Shown here piece by piece: positions 34,678 to 43,485 of a DNA stretch of 64,000 nucleotides (within the stretch, counting starts at the first letter, position 1; the number at the start of each line of letters is the position of its first letter). The stretch comes from Bacillus sp. CHD6a (GTDB lineage Bacteria > Bacillota > Bacilli > Bacillales > Bacillaceae_I). Location of the stretch: contig NZ_LBMD01000010.1 in the NCBI RefSeq assembly GCF_001293645.1, positions 124,001 through 188,000 on the forward strand, in the 5' to 3' direction. A program made the position numbers and the translations under genes. The notes beneath the pieces were generated by a model. It searched no databases, had not been told where the DNA came from, and saw only the letters and a list, made by a program, of their open reading frames with translations.

Positions 34678-35472
34678 CTATCCGTTGAACCTGACATCTT
34701 CTACCGGTAAATAAGGTAAACTTATGCCAAGATAAAGGGACAAAGCAATCATCAAGAGGATCAATAACATAAACCACAAATCCATCCGGGAGTAACCCAA
34801 CTCATAAAAATAAGTACGATGTTTTTGATTATTGAAACGCTTCGCTTCCATAGCCACTGCAATCCGATGTGCTCGTCTGATGCTCTGGGAAAGTAAAGGG
34901 ATGCTGTAAAAATAAACCTTTTTCAACAAACTGCCCTTTTGCTCTATTCCCCTAACAATCAGCGCCTTCCTTAAGATAAGAAATTCCTCCAAGATTAACG
35001 GTAAGAGACGAATCCCCGCCATAAAGCTATAAGCATATTTCGGGGGTAGCTTCCACTGTTGCATTAAAGAATAGAATAAAAAAACAGGCTGGGTTGTCAA
35101 GGCGAATATCAGTCCGCAAAATGCAAACGCAAGGGAACGTAAACCTAAGTGAACTCCTCTGTAGAAACTTTCCTGTGATACGTTTATTAATCCGAATTCT
35201 AACCAGGTTGTAGTACCCTTTCCAAACAGCACCATGGAGATTGCCGAAGTGAAAAATAAAAAGACAAACGGAACAAGTAAAAGAAGCTTCAGCTTATAAG
35301 TTTGCCCCGTCATTAACAGATAGACTAATAATAGTATCGTGGTTAAGTTCAGCATCACATTGATGTTATGAATGAATAGAACAACTATAAATAAAAGGAC
35401 CATTGCCAGCAGCTTGAAGCTTGGATTTATTTCATGCATCCACGTTTTGTTTTTATATAGCTCCAACTGCAT
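34678..35472 (-). CDS. ykoC: ECF transporter T component YkoC (HMP uptake)
   Basis: A 264-residue membrane protein of the EcfT/CbiQ family with about five to six membrane segments. The coupling helices carry the A-R-x or R-G-rich motifs: ALIVRGIEQKG (about residues 169-179) and VAMEAKRFNNQKHRT (about 204-218). It transmits ATPase movement from YkoD to the substrate subunit YkoE. B. subtilis ykoFEDC transports the thiamine pyrimidine HMP. It overlaps ykoD by 20 bp and is the last gene before the second TPP riboswitch. Confidence 0.88.
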   Translation of the reverse strand: MQLELYKNKTWMHEINPSFKLLAMVLLFIVVLFIHNINVMLNLTTILLLVYLLMTGQTYKLKLLLLVPFVFLFFTSAISMVLFGKGTTTWLEFGLINVSQESFYRGVHLGLRSLAFAFCGLIFALTTQPVFLFYSLMQQWKLPPKYAYSFMAGIRLLPLILEEFLILRKALIVRGIEQKGSLLKKVYFYSIPLLSQSIRRAHRIAVAMEAKRFNNQKHRTYFYELGYSRMDLWFMLLILLMIALSLYLGISLPYLPVEDVRFNG

Positions 35473-36910
35473 CCTTTTCTCCCCTGCCTCTTAGTCTCTC
35501 ATTACTCCTCTTATCTATTAGAACTCCATTTTTCACTGTCCAAATCGTGTCCGAAAACTCTGCGACAATATGTTCATCATGGGTGACCATTAAGATTGCA
35601 ACGCCTGCTTCTTTTAATCCTTCCAACCATTCAAGCATGGCAAACGTATTGCTGCTGTCCTGTCCGAATGTCGGTTCATCCAAAAGAAGGACACTCGGCT
35701 GGTGAATGACAGCTGCCGCTACGCTCAGCCTGCGTTTTTGGCCGAGGGAGAGTTGATAAGGATGGTGATGACGCACGTGTTCTAGTTGAAAAAGTTTCAG
35801 CATTTCCTCACACTTTTCTATGATTAAATCTTCGTTCATTTTCTTTAGCCGCAGTGTATAGGCTACTTCCTCTTCCACTGATTTAGTAACAAACTGGAAT
35901 TCAGGATTTTGAAAAACGAAGGTGATTAGGTCAGAGGGAATGCTTTTCACCTTTTCTCCATTGATTTCGAGAGTACCTTTTGTCTTTAACAACTTCATGA
36001 ACGATTCGAGCAAGGTGCTTTTCCCTGCCCCATTTTCTCCTATAACGGAAATCCATTCGCCCTTACGAATTTCTGCTTCATCCACATATATCTTTTTTTC
36101 CTTACCACGAAAGCCTGATAGTCCCTTCACTTTTAACACCGGTTCCATTGATATGTTAACCTTTGTAAAGTGTTTTCTTGAGTTCAAATAATTCTCCCAA
36201 GCTCCTGGGTACCAAATGCCATATTCGTACAGTAAGGTAGTGGAATTGCGAAATATATCAGCACTTGCGCCATCAGCAACAATTTTCCCATGCGAATCTA
36301 ATACGATGATTCTCTCTACAAAGCCAAGTAGGTGCTCCACCTTATGCTCCACGATGATGACTGTTTTATCATTTGCCACTTTCTTAATGGTGTCCCAAAC
36401 TTCTTTGGTACCTTCTGGGTCTAATAACGCCGTCGGTTCATCCAAAAACAGTACATCTGGCTCCATCGAGAGGATGGAAGCAATGGCAAGCCGTTGCTTC
36501 ATCCCTCCAGAGAGTTGTTGTATTTTTGTATGGGGATGAGACAACTGTAATCCCACCGAATTCAAAGCTTCCACTATTTTGCTCTGCATCTTTTTTCTTG
36601 GTACAGCGAGATTTTCTAGTACAAACGCTAACTCTTCATCCACATACGGCATACAAAACTGTGTATCCGGGTCTTGAAAGACATAGCCCCAAGATTCTGG
36701 TAAAGTTTGTTCCTCTACAACCATCGGCACTTCCACCACATTCGGGATCAGCCCTGCCAAAACTTGAACAAGCGTAGATTTACCGCTTCCGGAGGGACCT
36801 AGAATTAATACCTTTTCTCCTTTTTTGATCTCTATGGACAGGTCATCAAATAACCGTTCTCCATCTGGATATTTCAGTCTTAAATGGTTTAATTGTATGA
36901 TCGGCTCCAT
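35453..36910 (-). CDS. ykoD: Duplicated ECF ATPase YkoD
   Basis: A 485-residue fusion of two ECF-type ATPase domains. Domain 1: Walker A GPSGSGKST (about residues 37-45), signature LSGGMKQRLAIA (about 133), Walker B VLFLDEPTALLDPEG (about 155-169). Domain 2: Walker A GENGAGKST (about 294-302), signature LSLGQKRRLSVA (about 399), Walker B VLLLDEPTFGQD (about 421-432). One chain thus supplies both EcfA roles. The partner genes ykoE and ykoC flank it in the same operon. Confidence 0.92.
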   Translation of the reverse strand: MEPIIQLNHLRLKYPDGERLFDDLSIEIKKGEKVLILGPSGSGKSTLVQVLAGLIPNVVEVPMVVEEQTLPESWGYVFQDPDTQFCMPYVDEELAFVLENLAVPRKKMQSKIVEALNSVGLQLSHPHTKIQQLSGGMKQRLAIASILSMEPDVLFLDEPTALLDPEGTKEVWDTIKKVANDKTVIIVEHKVEHLLGFVERIIVLDSHGKIVADGASADIFRNSTTLLYEYGIWYPGAWENYLNSRKHFTKVNISMEPVLKVKGLSGFRGKEKKIYVDEAEIRKGEWISVIGENGAGKSTLLESFMKLLKTKGTLEINGEKVKSIPSDLITFVFQNPEFQFVTKSVEEEVAYTLRLKKMNEDLIIEKCEEMLKLFQLEHVRHHHPYQLSLGQKRRLSVAAAVIHQPSVLLLDEPTFGQDSSNTFAMLEWLEGLKEAGVAILMVTHDEHIVAEFSDTIWTVKNGVLIDKRSNERLRGRGEKDAVGAI

Positions 36911-36920
36911 TTCTGCCTCC

Positions 36921-37502
36921 TTACTGCTTTAAGGAATCATAATCATCCTTGTTAACTGGTCTAAGAAGACTTGTTACTCCTGTTGCCTCCAGCGCTTTTA
37001 CTAAAATATAAGCAAGACCTCCGGCTAAAAGCACCGCTCCGATTAATCGAAAAGAAATTAGCAATGCCACATTCCACCATACATAATCAAACAAGTATCC
37101 TCTGAAAAGGTCCAATAGTAGCGACCCGACACCTGCTGCCGCACCTGCAAGAGATGCGACAAGCAAATCAAACTTTCTATACCGGAAAGCCATGAAAACC
37201 ATCTCAGCAAACAGGCCTTGTACCACACCATATAGTAAAACCATCAATCCATATTCTGAACCGACCAAAAATTCACCGGATGCCGCTGCCACTTCCGCAA
37301 GAAAAGCAACACCCGCTTTCCTGATCAAAAGATAAGCAACAGTGGCTGCAATAAACCACATCCCGTACGTTAACTCTTGAAGCTGCAACCCAAATGGCGC
37401 CAACACGTTATAAACCGGAGCCCAGATTTTATATACAATTCCAAATACCAATGCAATAATGACTGTCACCAATATGTCTGTAAGTTTTAATCCTTTATTC
37501 AT
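36921..37502 (-). CDS. ykoE: ECF transporter substrate component YkoE (HMP)
   Basis: A 193-residue S-component with five or six membrane segments, starting MNKGLKLTDILVTVIIALVF. Conserved features are GIVYKIWAPVYN (about residues 22-33) and the glycine-rich ASLAGAAAGVGSLLLDL (about 115-131). It binds the HMP moiety and docks on YkoC/YkoD. ATG 37502 has GGAAGGGT at seven bases; the ATG two codons upstream is too close to it. Ten bases separate it from ykoD. YkoF, the thiamine-binding partner in B. subtilis, is absent here and tenA takes its place. Confidence 0.88.
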   Translation of the reverse strand: MNKGLKLTDILVTVIIALVFGIVYKIWAPVYNVLAPFGLQLQELTYGMWFIAATVAYLLIRKAGVAFLAEVAAASGEFLVGSEYGLMVLLYGVVQGLFAEMVFMAFRYRKFDLLVASLAGAAAGVGSLLLDLFRGYLFDYVWWNVALLISFRLIGAVLLAGGLAYILVKALEATGVTSLLRPVNKDDYDSLKQ

Positions 37503-37515
37503 ATGCATACCCTTC

Positions 37516-38199
37516 CTATGCCTTTATTGCCGTTTCTGTAACCGGCCACTGCTCCAGGGTGTAGGCCATTTCCCAGAAAGAATATTCATACTGGCTGCTG
37601 ATGATAAAATATTCAAGCATCCTAGCTTTCTCTTCTTCTGTCGCCTTGCCTGCCAACTCATCCAATCTATTGATTTGCTCCTCTACAAGCTCCCTGAACC
37701 ATTCGCCACCATATGCTGCAATCCATTCCTGATAGATAGGTTCAGTTGGAGTACAATCTTTTAATCTTTCACCGATTTCATAATATAACCAGTAGCAAGG
37801 AAGCAGGGCTGCAATCACTTCTCCCAAACCGCCCGTCAACACGGCACGATACATGTGGGAAGTATAAGCGTGTGCTGTAGGAGCTGCCTGGAAAGCTGTC
37901 TTTTCCGCCTCTGTCACGCCAAGACGTTTGGAAAAGTTTTCATGTAAGGATAATTCTGCTTCGTATGTACCTTGTGCATGTGCTGCCATCCTTGCCGTTG
38001 TATGTAGGTCATATGCTTTTGCACCTGCGTAAGCTTGCACTTTTGCAAAATGGCTCAAATAATAGGCATCTTGCAATACATAATACTTGAACGACTCTAA
38101 AGATAAGTTTCCATCTGCTATCCCTTTTACAAATGGGTGATGAAAGCTTGCCTCCCAAATATGATCCGCCTTTCCTCTTACAAGCTGTGAAAATTTCAT
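37516..38199 (-). CDS. tenA: Aminopyrimidine aminohydrolase / thiaminase II TenA
   Basis: A 227-residue all-helical enzyme that hydrolyses degraded thiamine pyrimidine (aminomethyl-HMP) to HMP. The catalytic Cys is in ALLPCYWLYYEIG (about residues 130-142) and the acidic pair in QYEYSFWEMAY (about 203-213); the N-terminal YVLQDAYYL (about 40-48) holds the substrate Asp. It is first in the operon with ykoEDC, so the pathway imports and repairs pyrimidine for ThiD. AGGAGG precedes the ATG; TPP riboswitch upstream. Confidence 0.94.
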   Translation of the reverse strand: MKFSQLVRGKADHIWEASFHHPFVKGIADGNLSLESFKYYVLQDAYYLSHFAKVQAYAGAKAYDLHTTARMAAHAQGTYEAELSLHENFSKRLGVTEAEKTAFQAAPTAHAYTSHMYRAVLTGGLGEVIAALLPCYWLYYEIGERLKDCTPTEPIYQEWIAAYGGEWFRELVEEQINRLDELAGKATEEEKARMLEYFIISSQYEYSFWEMAYTLEQWPVTETAIKA

Positions 38200-38232
38200 T
38201 CTCGATTCCTCCTAAAATTGTTTGTAAATGCA

Positions 38233-38271
38233 AAAAACCACCTTCCTCGCTTGCGCAAAGAAGGTGGTGAA
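38233..38271 (-). terminator. Riboswitch terminator upstream of tenA
   Basis: CCACCTTCTT and GAGGAAGGTGG form a stem around TGCGCAAGC, followed by TTTTTTG on the minus strand, 33 bp before the tenA start. Confidence 0.88.
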
Positions 38272-38313
38272 TTCACTAATATAGCTAAAGATAAAAAATT
38301 TAGTGTTTCGACC

Positions 38314-38400
38314 CCACTTCCCTACGCTGGTGTTAACCAGATCAGGTTCTAAGAGTCTTGAAGTCACACTTCAATCTCAGCCTTATAAAGGCACCCCTAG
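38314..38400 (-). promoter_or_regulatory. TPP riboswitch of the tenA-ykoEDC operon
   Basis: On the minus strand: CTAGGGGTGCC, GCTGAGATTG, AGACTCTTAGAACCTGATC and CAGCGTAGGGAAGTGGG, the standard THI-box order. The following terminator indicates transcriptional repression by thiamine diphosphate. It is the second TPP switch within 4 kb. Confidence 0.97.
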
Positions 38401-38482
38401 TGGTAAATTCGTATAGAGTTGTCGGAAAGCGATTTCTGATACCTATGTTAAGTTGCTTTTTCTATTTTGTCAAAGATTAATT

Positions 38483-39763
38483 TTACACAGAAGCGGAATT
38501 TTCCAATCTTTCCGTCGTCTCTTCCTCTTCTGTAGCATGTTTAGGCAAAGTAAACATATAGAAAAAGCCAACAAATAATAAACAGCCACCAACAAGAAGA
38601 TGAAGCCCTTCCACTGTAAGGATTTTTTGAAATGTCAACGCAATAACTCCGAGAGTAATAGATTGAGATAACATCATCAAAGGAGTAATCCAGCCCTGTA
38701 CCCGGCCCATCATTTTAGGATCAACAATCCTTGGTAACCATCCACCAATTCCAATGTTGACAAAAGGAAGACCTAGGCCAATTAATGCAGTAAATGCCAA
38801 ATAGTAATATATGTCTGGGCTATATCCACTTGCCACGACAAATGCACCAGAAATACTTAACCCTATGAGAACCATTTGATATAGTTTCAGTTTTTTCGAC
38901 AACATAGAGGCAACAATGCTTCCGACCATAACCGAGATGCCAAATACTACTCCCATTACCATCATCAGCTCCTCATAGTCTGTTGGAGCAAGTTTATATT
39001 TAAGTATATAAGCTGGCATAACGGAGAGACCACCGTTTACAATTCCGAATACAAAGAAGCCGATGATAAGGTAGACCAACAAAGGATTTTTTAATATATA
39101 CAGCATTCCATCTTTAAAATCATTTGCTACAAACCTAACATTTAGTTGAGTCAGTTTGTGGCGTCCATTGGGAAGGACGACATTTTCCTCCAATTTACAC
39201 GCATGGATTAGTATCGCACTGACCATATAAGTGACAAAGCATACAAATATCGCTCCCTGAAGACCAACCGTCCAGTAAATGAAGATCCCAAGGGCATTAC
39301 CAAACAACATGAACAAGCTGCTTGTCATCTGATTCAAGCCAGCTGCAACCGTGTACTCATCTTTTGTCAGTATCCCTTGTATAATTGCTGCTTGCGCAGG
39401 GTGGAAGAATTTAGATACCGCACTTCTTAAAAATAGCAGTGCAAAAACTAGCGGCATCCAATCAATGTAAATCGCACCCATGAGAGCAAGAGATAACACA
39501 GCACAAATTACATCACTGTAGACAGCAATCTTTTGACGATCCATTCTATCTGCTAGTACGCCTACTAAAAAGAATACTGCAAGTGTCGGCAAGGAGTACA
39601 TTAATTCCGTTAAAGCGGCATAAAATGGCTGATTGGTATACCGGTCCAACAAATAAAGCATCAAAGCAGCAATACCAACAATACTCCCCATGGTTGATGT
39701 AAAAGAAGACCAGAACAGCAAACTGTAATTTGGTTTTTTGAATATCTCCATCATATTTCTCAT
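38483..39763 (-). CDS. MFS exporter (DHA3-type)
   Basis: A 426-residue protein with about twelve hydrophobic segments. The loop after helix 2 reads GVLADRMDRQKI (about residues 62-73), the DRxxR/K major-facilitator signature, and FFHPAQAAII (about 118-127) is characteristic of the macrolide-efflux-like DHA3 group. Export of a drug or metabolite is likely; the substrate is unknown. The ATG 39763 follows GGTGGGGG. No regulator is adjacent and no clear terminator was seen. The end is acidic (TEEEETTERLENSASV). Confidence 0.78.
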   Translation of the reverse strand: MRNMMEIFKKPNYSLLFWSSFTSTMGSIVGIAALMLYLLDRYTNQPFYAALTELMYSLPTLAVFFLVGVLADRMDRQKIAVYSDVICAVLSLALMGAIYIDWMPLVFALLFLRSAVSKFFHPAQAAIIQGILTKDEYTVAAGLNQMTSSLFMLFGNALGIFIYWTVGLQGAIFVCFVTYMVSAILIHACKLEENVVLPNGRHKLTQLNVRFVANDFKDGMLYILKNPLLVYLIIGFFVFGIVNGGLSVMPAYILKYKLAPTDYEELMMVMGVVFGISVMVGSIVASMLSKKLKLYQMVLIGLSISGAFVVASGYSPDIYYYLAFTALIGLGLPFVNIGIGGWLPRIVDPKMMGRVQGWITPLMMLSQSITLGVIALTFQKILTVEGLHLLVGGCLLFVGFFYMFTLPKHATEEEETTERLENSASV

Positions 39764-39911
39764 CTACATTCCCCCACCAATCATTATTTAAGGTTATCTT
39801 ACTTTAATTAGTAATGATTGGTAACAGACTTTTGGGTCTTTTTCTCTCCGTCTGGAGATGGAGGTCGTGTAGGATTCGTATTCCGTATTTGGAAAGCGGA
39901 AAGAACACTTG

Positions 39912-40877
39912 TTAGGGAATCAGCACAATTTTTCCGGTACTTTTCCTGCTCTCTAACAATTCATGGGCTTTTGCTCCGTCCTCTAATGAGAACAATGTAG
40001 GCGATTCAATACGCAGCTTGTCCTCCTGTAACCATTGAAATAGTTGAGCGGCTCTTTCCATTCGTATTTCTCGAGTCTTTAACACGTTCCATAAATCCCC
40101 ACCTGTCAATGTTTTCGAAGTATCCATAAGCATACGCGGATCAACATGTACTGGATCTCCTCCAGCCATTCCGTAAAAGACAACCGTCCCTCCTATTCGT
40201 GTGGCTTGGAAACTATCCATCAGTGTAGAACCTACCGATTCGTACACGACTTCTACACCTTCTCCAGCTGTTAATTCTTTTACTTTTTCTGCCCATGATG
40301 TTTTATAAAGCAATACCTCTTTTGCGCCTGCCTTTTTTGCAACGTCCGATTTCTCAGGTGTGGAAGTAAGGCCGATGGTAGTTCCACCAAGGATTGTCAC
40401 TAGTTGTGTCAGCAATTGTCCTACACCACCAGCAGCAGCGTGCACAAGAACTGTATCCCCATTTTTTACTTGATAGCTGTCATGTACAAGATAATGTGCC
40501 GTAAGTCCTTGCAGCAAAAGAGAAGCTGCATGTTCATACGTCACTCCATCCGGTATTGGTATTGCTTTGTCATATGGAACAGAAACCAGTTCCGCATTGG
40601 CATGCGGTACATCCGCAAAAGCAATTCTGTCTCCTACCTTAATATCTTTTATGGAAGTACCAACTTTCACAACCAATCCTGCGCCTTCATATCCAAGAAT
40701 ATAAGGTGGCTCACCCACTAGATGATAATTACCTTTTCTTCTGTAAATATCAGCGAAGTTGAGGCCTATCGCCTTTGTTTGTACAAGCACATCGTGATCA
40801 CCGATGGATGGTTGAGGGATTTCACTATACTGTAATACATCCGGACCACCAAATTTATTAAACGTTAAAGCTTTCAT
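39912..40877 (-). CDS. Quinone oxidoreductase (zinc-independent MDR family)
   Basis: A 321-residue Qor/zeta-crystallin-type NADPH:quinone reductase. GLNFADIYRRKGNY (about residues 33-46) takes the place of zinc-binding residues, GYEGAGLVVKVG (about 62-73) follows, and the NADPH fold is VHAAAGGVGQLLTQL (about 144-158). No zinc cysteines are present. It reduces quinones or enones, usually in oxidative or electrophile defence; the physiological substrate is not known. It has GGTG before the ATG and follows the PBP gene convergently oriented only in the sense of being downstream on the same strand. Confidence 0.85.
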   Translation of the reverse strand: MKALTFNKFGGPDVLQYSEIPQPSIGDHDVLVQTKAIGLNFADIYRRKGNYHLVGEPPYILGYEGAGLVVKVGTSIKDIKVGDRIAFADVPHANAELVSVPYDKAIPIPDGVTYEHAASLLLQGLTAHYLVHDSYQVKNGDTVLVHAAAGGVGQLLTQLVTILGGTTIGLTSTPEKSDVAKKAGAKEVLLYKTSWAEKVKELTAGEGVEVVYESVGSTLMDSFQATRIGGTVVFYGMAGGDPVHVDPRMLMDTSKTLTGGDLWNVLKTREIRMERAAQLFQWLQEDKLRIESPTLFSLEDGAKAHELLESRKSTGKIVLIP

Positions 40878-40949
40878 TGGGACACCTCTTTGTTTTATGT
40901 ATTGGTAATTTACCTATATTACCATACTATACACAAAGGTTTAATGTTG

Positions 40950-40986
40950 CAAAAAAACACCCTTCTCCACACATGAGAAGGGTGTT
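40950..40986 (-). terminator. Terminator of the class A PBP gene
   Basis: AACACCCTTCTC and GAGAAGGGTGTT form a perfect 12-bp stem with loop ATGTGTG, followed by TTTTTG on the minus strand. It begins five bases after the stop codon. Confidence 0.92.
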
Positions 40987-40991
40987 CATTA

Positions 40992-43025
40992 TTAATCATC
41001 GTCGTCATCATCTTCGTCTTCGTCATCATCATCTCGATCTTTCTTTTTGCTACGTTCTTTCTTCTCTCTCTTTTTCTCTTCTTTTTTGGATTCCTCTCTT
41101 TTTCTATCTTGTTCCTGTTCCTTCTTTGCTTGTTCTTGCTTCTTCTGAAGAGTTCCAGGCAAGTTAAAGGATTCCACCGGCTCCCCTTCAAGTGCTTCAC
41201 TTACAACCTGTTGGAAGACTTTTGCGGAAGGACTTCCCGCTCCAGAGATGATTGGAAGAACGTTTTCAGCGGATTCTTTATCGAACCCTATCCAGAACGC
41301 CCCAACAATTTGTGGAGTGAAACCAACAAACCATTGATTAGAAGTGGCGCGGTGATTATTATCAGCGGTTTGGGTAGAACCTGTTTTTCCGGCAACTTCC
41401 CGTCCATCAATGATGGCGTTTTTCCCGCTGCCTTCTTCCACAACACCTTTAAGCATAAAATTCATCTTTTGCACAGCTTTTTCAGAGAATACACGTTCTT
41501 TTTCCTCTTTAAAAGAAGCCACTTCTTTTCCTGTTACCGTTTCAATTTTAACAATTCCGTGGGATTCAATAATTTCACCGTTATTGGCATAGACAGAATA
41601 CGCTTCTGCCATGTGTTTTGGGGAAACACCATGAAATCCACCCAAAGCGATATTACCTAAAGTACGGTCTTCTTTTTCATCAACTGGTAAATATAGCTTT
41701 TTCGCTGCGTCCATCCCTTTTTGAATTCCCATATCATACAGCAGGGAAACCGCAGGAATATTATAAGAATTCAACACGGCATCATACATAGAAACCTCTC
41801 CGCGGTAATCCAAAGTATGATTTTGTGGGGTATAGTTTCCAAAATCAGTTGGTGAGTCGTTTAACATATCATACACATCATATCCCTCTTCAAGGGCCGG
41901 TGTATAAACAAGTAAAGGCTTGGCTGTTGATCCAGGTGGTTTCTTAAGCTTGGATGCCCGGTTAAAATCACGGAATTGATAATCCCGGCCACCGATCATT
42001 CCTAGAATTCCGCCTGTTTTAGGGTCAAGCAGAACGCCACTGCTTTGCGCCACTTCTCCTGACATACCGGTAGGAAAGTTTGCTGGATCTGCATACACTT
42101 TTTCCAGTGCTTCCTGCACCTTGGGTTCAAGTGTAGTATAGATGCGATATCCTCCAGCAAGCAGTTCACTCTCACTGATGCCATACATTCTTTCGGCCTC
42201 ATCAATAATGTAATCCGTAAAACTTGGGTATTTCCCTTTATGTGGATCTACATGTCTTGTTTCTAGCTTTAATTCCTCTTCTTTTGCCGCTTCCACTTCT
42301 TCTGCTGTGATGAATCCTTGTTGATGCATGAGTGACAGCACCAAGTTTCTTCGTTGAATGGAGCGTTCCTCATTATTTAATGGCGAAAGCGCAGAAGGAG
42401 CTTTAATTAATCCGGCTAACGTTGCAGATTCTGCTAGTGTCAGATCTTTCGGGTCTTTTGCAAAATAGACCGCTGCAGCACGCTTAATTCCCCATGCTCC
42501 TTCACCAAAGTAAATTTGGTTAAGATATAAACTGATGATTTGGTCCTTCGAATAAGATTTTTCCACCTTTTTAGCTAAGAAGAACTCGTCCGCTTTTCGT
42601 TTTAAGGTCTTATCATGTGATAAAAAGACGTTTTTTGCCAGTTGTTGCGTAATCGTACTACCGCCCTGCACGTAGCCTCCAGCTTTCACATTTGTGGTAA
42701 GTGCACGCAAAGTACCTACAAAATCAAACCCATCATGCTCATAAAACCGCTGATCCTCAACCGCTACAACCGCTTGTTTCATCACTTCCGGAATTTCATC
42801 TGAAGGGACACCTTCAATTTGATTGGATGTAATCCTGCTTGCCACTTCCCCGTGCCTGTCATATAGCACCGATGATTGTGGAAGTGGGTCTGTCAGGGCA
42901 CTGACATCCCTTGTATTAATATATAATTGCATGCCAAGCAATATGATGAGAGCCAGTAACCCAGCAATAAGAAATACCGCCCTCAAGCTCATTTTTCGTT
43001 TATACTTTCTTGCTCTTTCAGCCAT
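40992..43025 (-). CDS. Class A penicillin-binding protein (PBP1A family)
   Basis: A 677-residue bifunctional wall synthase. A signal anchor spans about residues 16-36. The transglycosylase domain has VAVEDQRFYEHDG (about 86-98) and GGSTITQQLAKNVFL (about 121-135). The transpeptidase domain has SxxK as PGSTAKP (about 365-371), SYN (about 423-425) and KTG as GKTGSTQT (about 543-550), all intact. The last 50 residues are a low-complexity tail, first Lys/Glu/Arg-rich, then Asp/Glu only. B. subtilis PbpF or PbpG are possible counterparts; I do not choose between them. It precedes the quinone oxidoreductase with a strong terminator between. Confidence 0.92.
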   Translation of the reverse strand: MAERARKYKRKMSLRAVFLIAGLLALIILLGMQLYINTRDVSALTDPLPQSSVLYDRHGEVASRITSNQIEGVPSDEIPEVMKQAVVAVEDQRFYEHDGFDFVGTLRALTTNVKAGGYVQGGSTITQQLAKNVFLSHDKTLKRKADEFFLAKKVEKSYSKDQIISLYLNQIYFGEGAWGIKRAAAVYFAKDPKDLTLAESATLAGLIKAPSALSPLNNEERSIQRRNLVLSLMHQQGFITAEEVEAAKEEELKLETRHVDPHKGKYPSFTDYIIDEAERMYGISESELLAGGYRIYTTLEPKVQEALEKVYADPANFPTGMSGEVAQSSGVLLDPKTGGILGMIGGRDYQFRDFNRASKLKKPPGSTAKPLLVYTPALEEGYDVYDMLNDSPTDFGNYTPQNHTLDYRGEVSMYDAVLNSYNIPAVSLLYDMGIQKGMDAAKKLYLPVDEKEDRTLGNIALGGFHGVSPKHMAEAYSVYANNGEIIESHGIVKIETVTGKEVASFKEEKERVFSEKAVQKMNFMLKGVVEEGSGKNAIIDGREVAGKTGSTQTADNNHRATSNQWFVGFTPQIVGAFWIGFDKESAENVLPIISGAGSPSAKVFQQVVSEALEGEPVESFNLPGTLQKKQEQAKKEQEQDRKREESKKEEKKREKKERSKKKDRDDDDEDEDDDDDD

Positions 43026-43250
43026 AAGAACCCCCTATATGCAACAAAACTAATTATAGTTATTCGGATGCCGCCCTCTCTTTTTTAGGGTGATATGCAT
43101 ATTAAAGATTGGACAACATTAGAATACGTATGAGCCCTTCGTCATTGTAGATCATACCATTCCTCCTACTTAAACACTATTACATACCCTTTTTCAACAA
43201 AAGTGAACCTCTATTCTCATATTCAAAATTTTCCGGCTAAAGATAGAGAC

Positions 43251-43280
43251 TTGACGTTGATTCCTCCACCCCACTATAAT
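43251..43280 (+). promoter_or_regulatory. Promoter of the adeC riboswitch transcript
   Basis: TTGACG (43251-43256), 18 bp, TATAAT (43275-43280) form a good sigma-A promoter about 22 bp before the aptamer. Confidence 0.7.
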
Positions 43281-43301
43281 GGGAAAAATACTCAAATTGA
43301 A

Positions 43302-43372
43302 CTACTCGTATAATCTTGGAGATATGGTCCATAAGTTTCTACCAAACTACCGTAAAGAGTTTGACTACGAGA
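43302..43372 (+). promoter_or_regulatory. Guanine-type purine riboswitch upstream of adeC
   Basis: The aptamer shows CTCGTATAAT, TATGG, AGTTTCTACC, ACCGTAAA and TTGACTACGAG in order, the purine riboswitch core. The discriminating base in the last junction is C (GACTA), which marks guanine/hypoxanthine specificity; adenine aptamers have GATTA. The 3' side can switch into an antiterminator with 43420-43443. Confidence 0.93.
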
Positions 43373-43438
43373 ATCCCCCTTCTTAATTGTAACTGCTTAA
43401 ATAGTGAAAAGAAGATTGAGGGGTATTCTCCATGGTCA

Positions 43439-43466
43439 AACTCCAAGTTATAACTTGGAGTTTTAT
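43439..43466 (+). terminator. Riboswitch terminator of adeC
   Basis: AACTCCAAGTT and AACTTGGAGTT form a perfect stem followed by TTATCTATTTT. Its 5' arm overlaps TCAAACTC (43436-43443), which can instead pair with GAGTTTGA (43357-43364) of the aptamer. Confidence 0.88.
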
Positions 43467-43485
43467 CTATTTTGGAGGGAATAAA

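Noticed and set aside
40877-41200. Open frames opposite the PBP tail (Phe/Leu-rich plus strand, His/Arg/Lys-rich frames)
   Set aside because: They are shadows of the charged tail codons and overlap the PBP terminator.
43302-43372. Adenine riboswitch, as expected from the adenine deaminase gene
   Set aside because: The specificity base is C (GACTA), not U, so it is listed as guanine-type.
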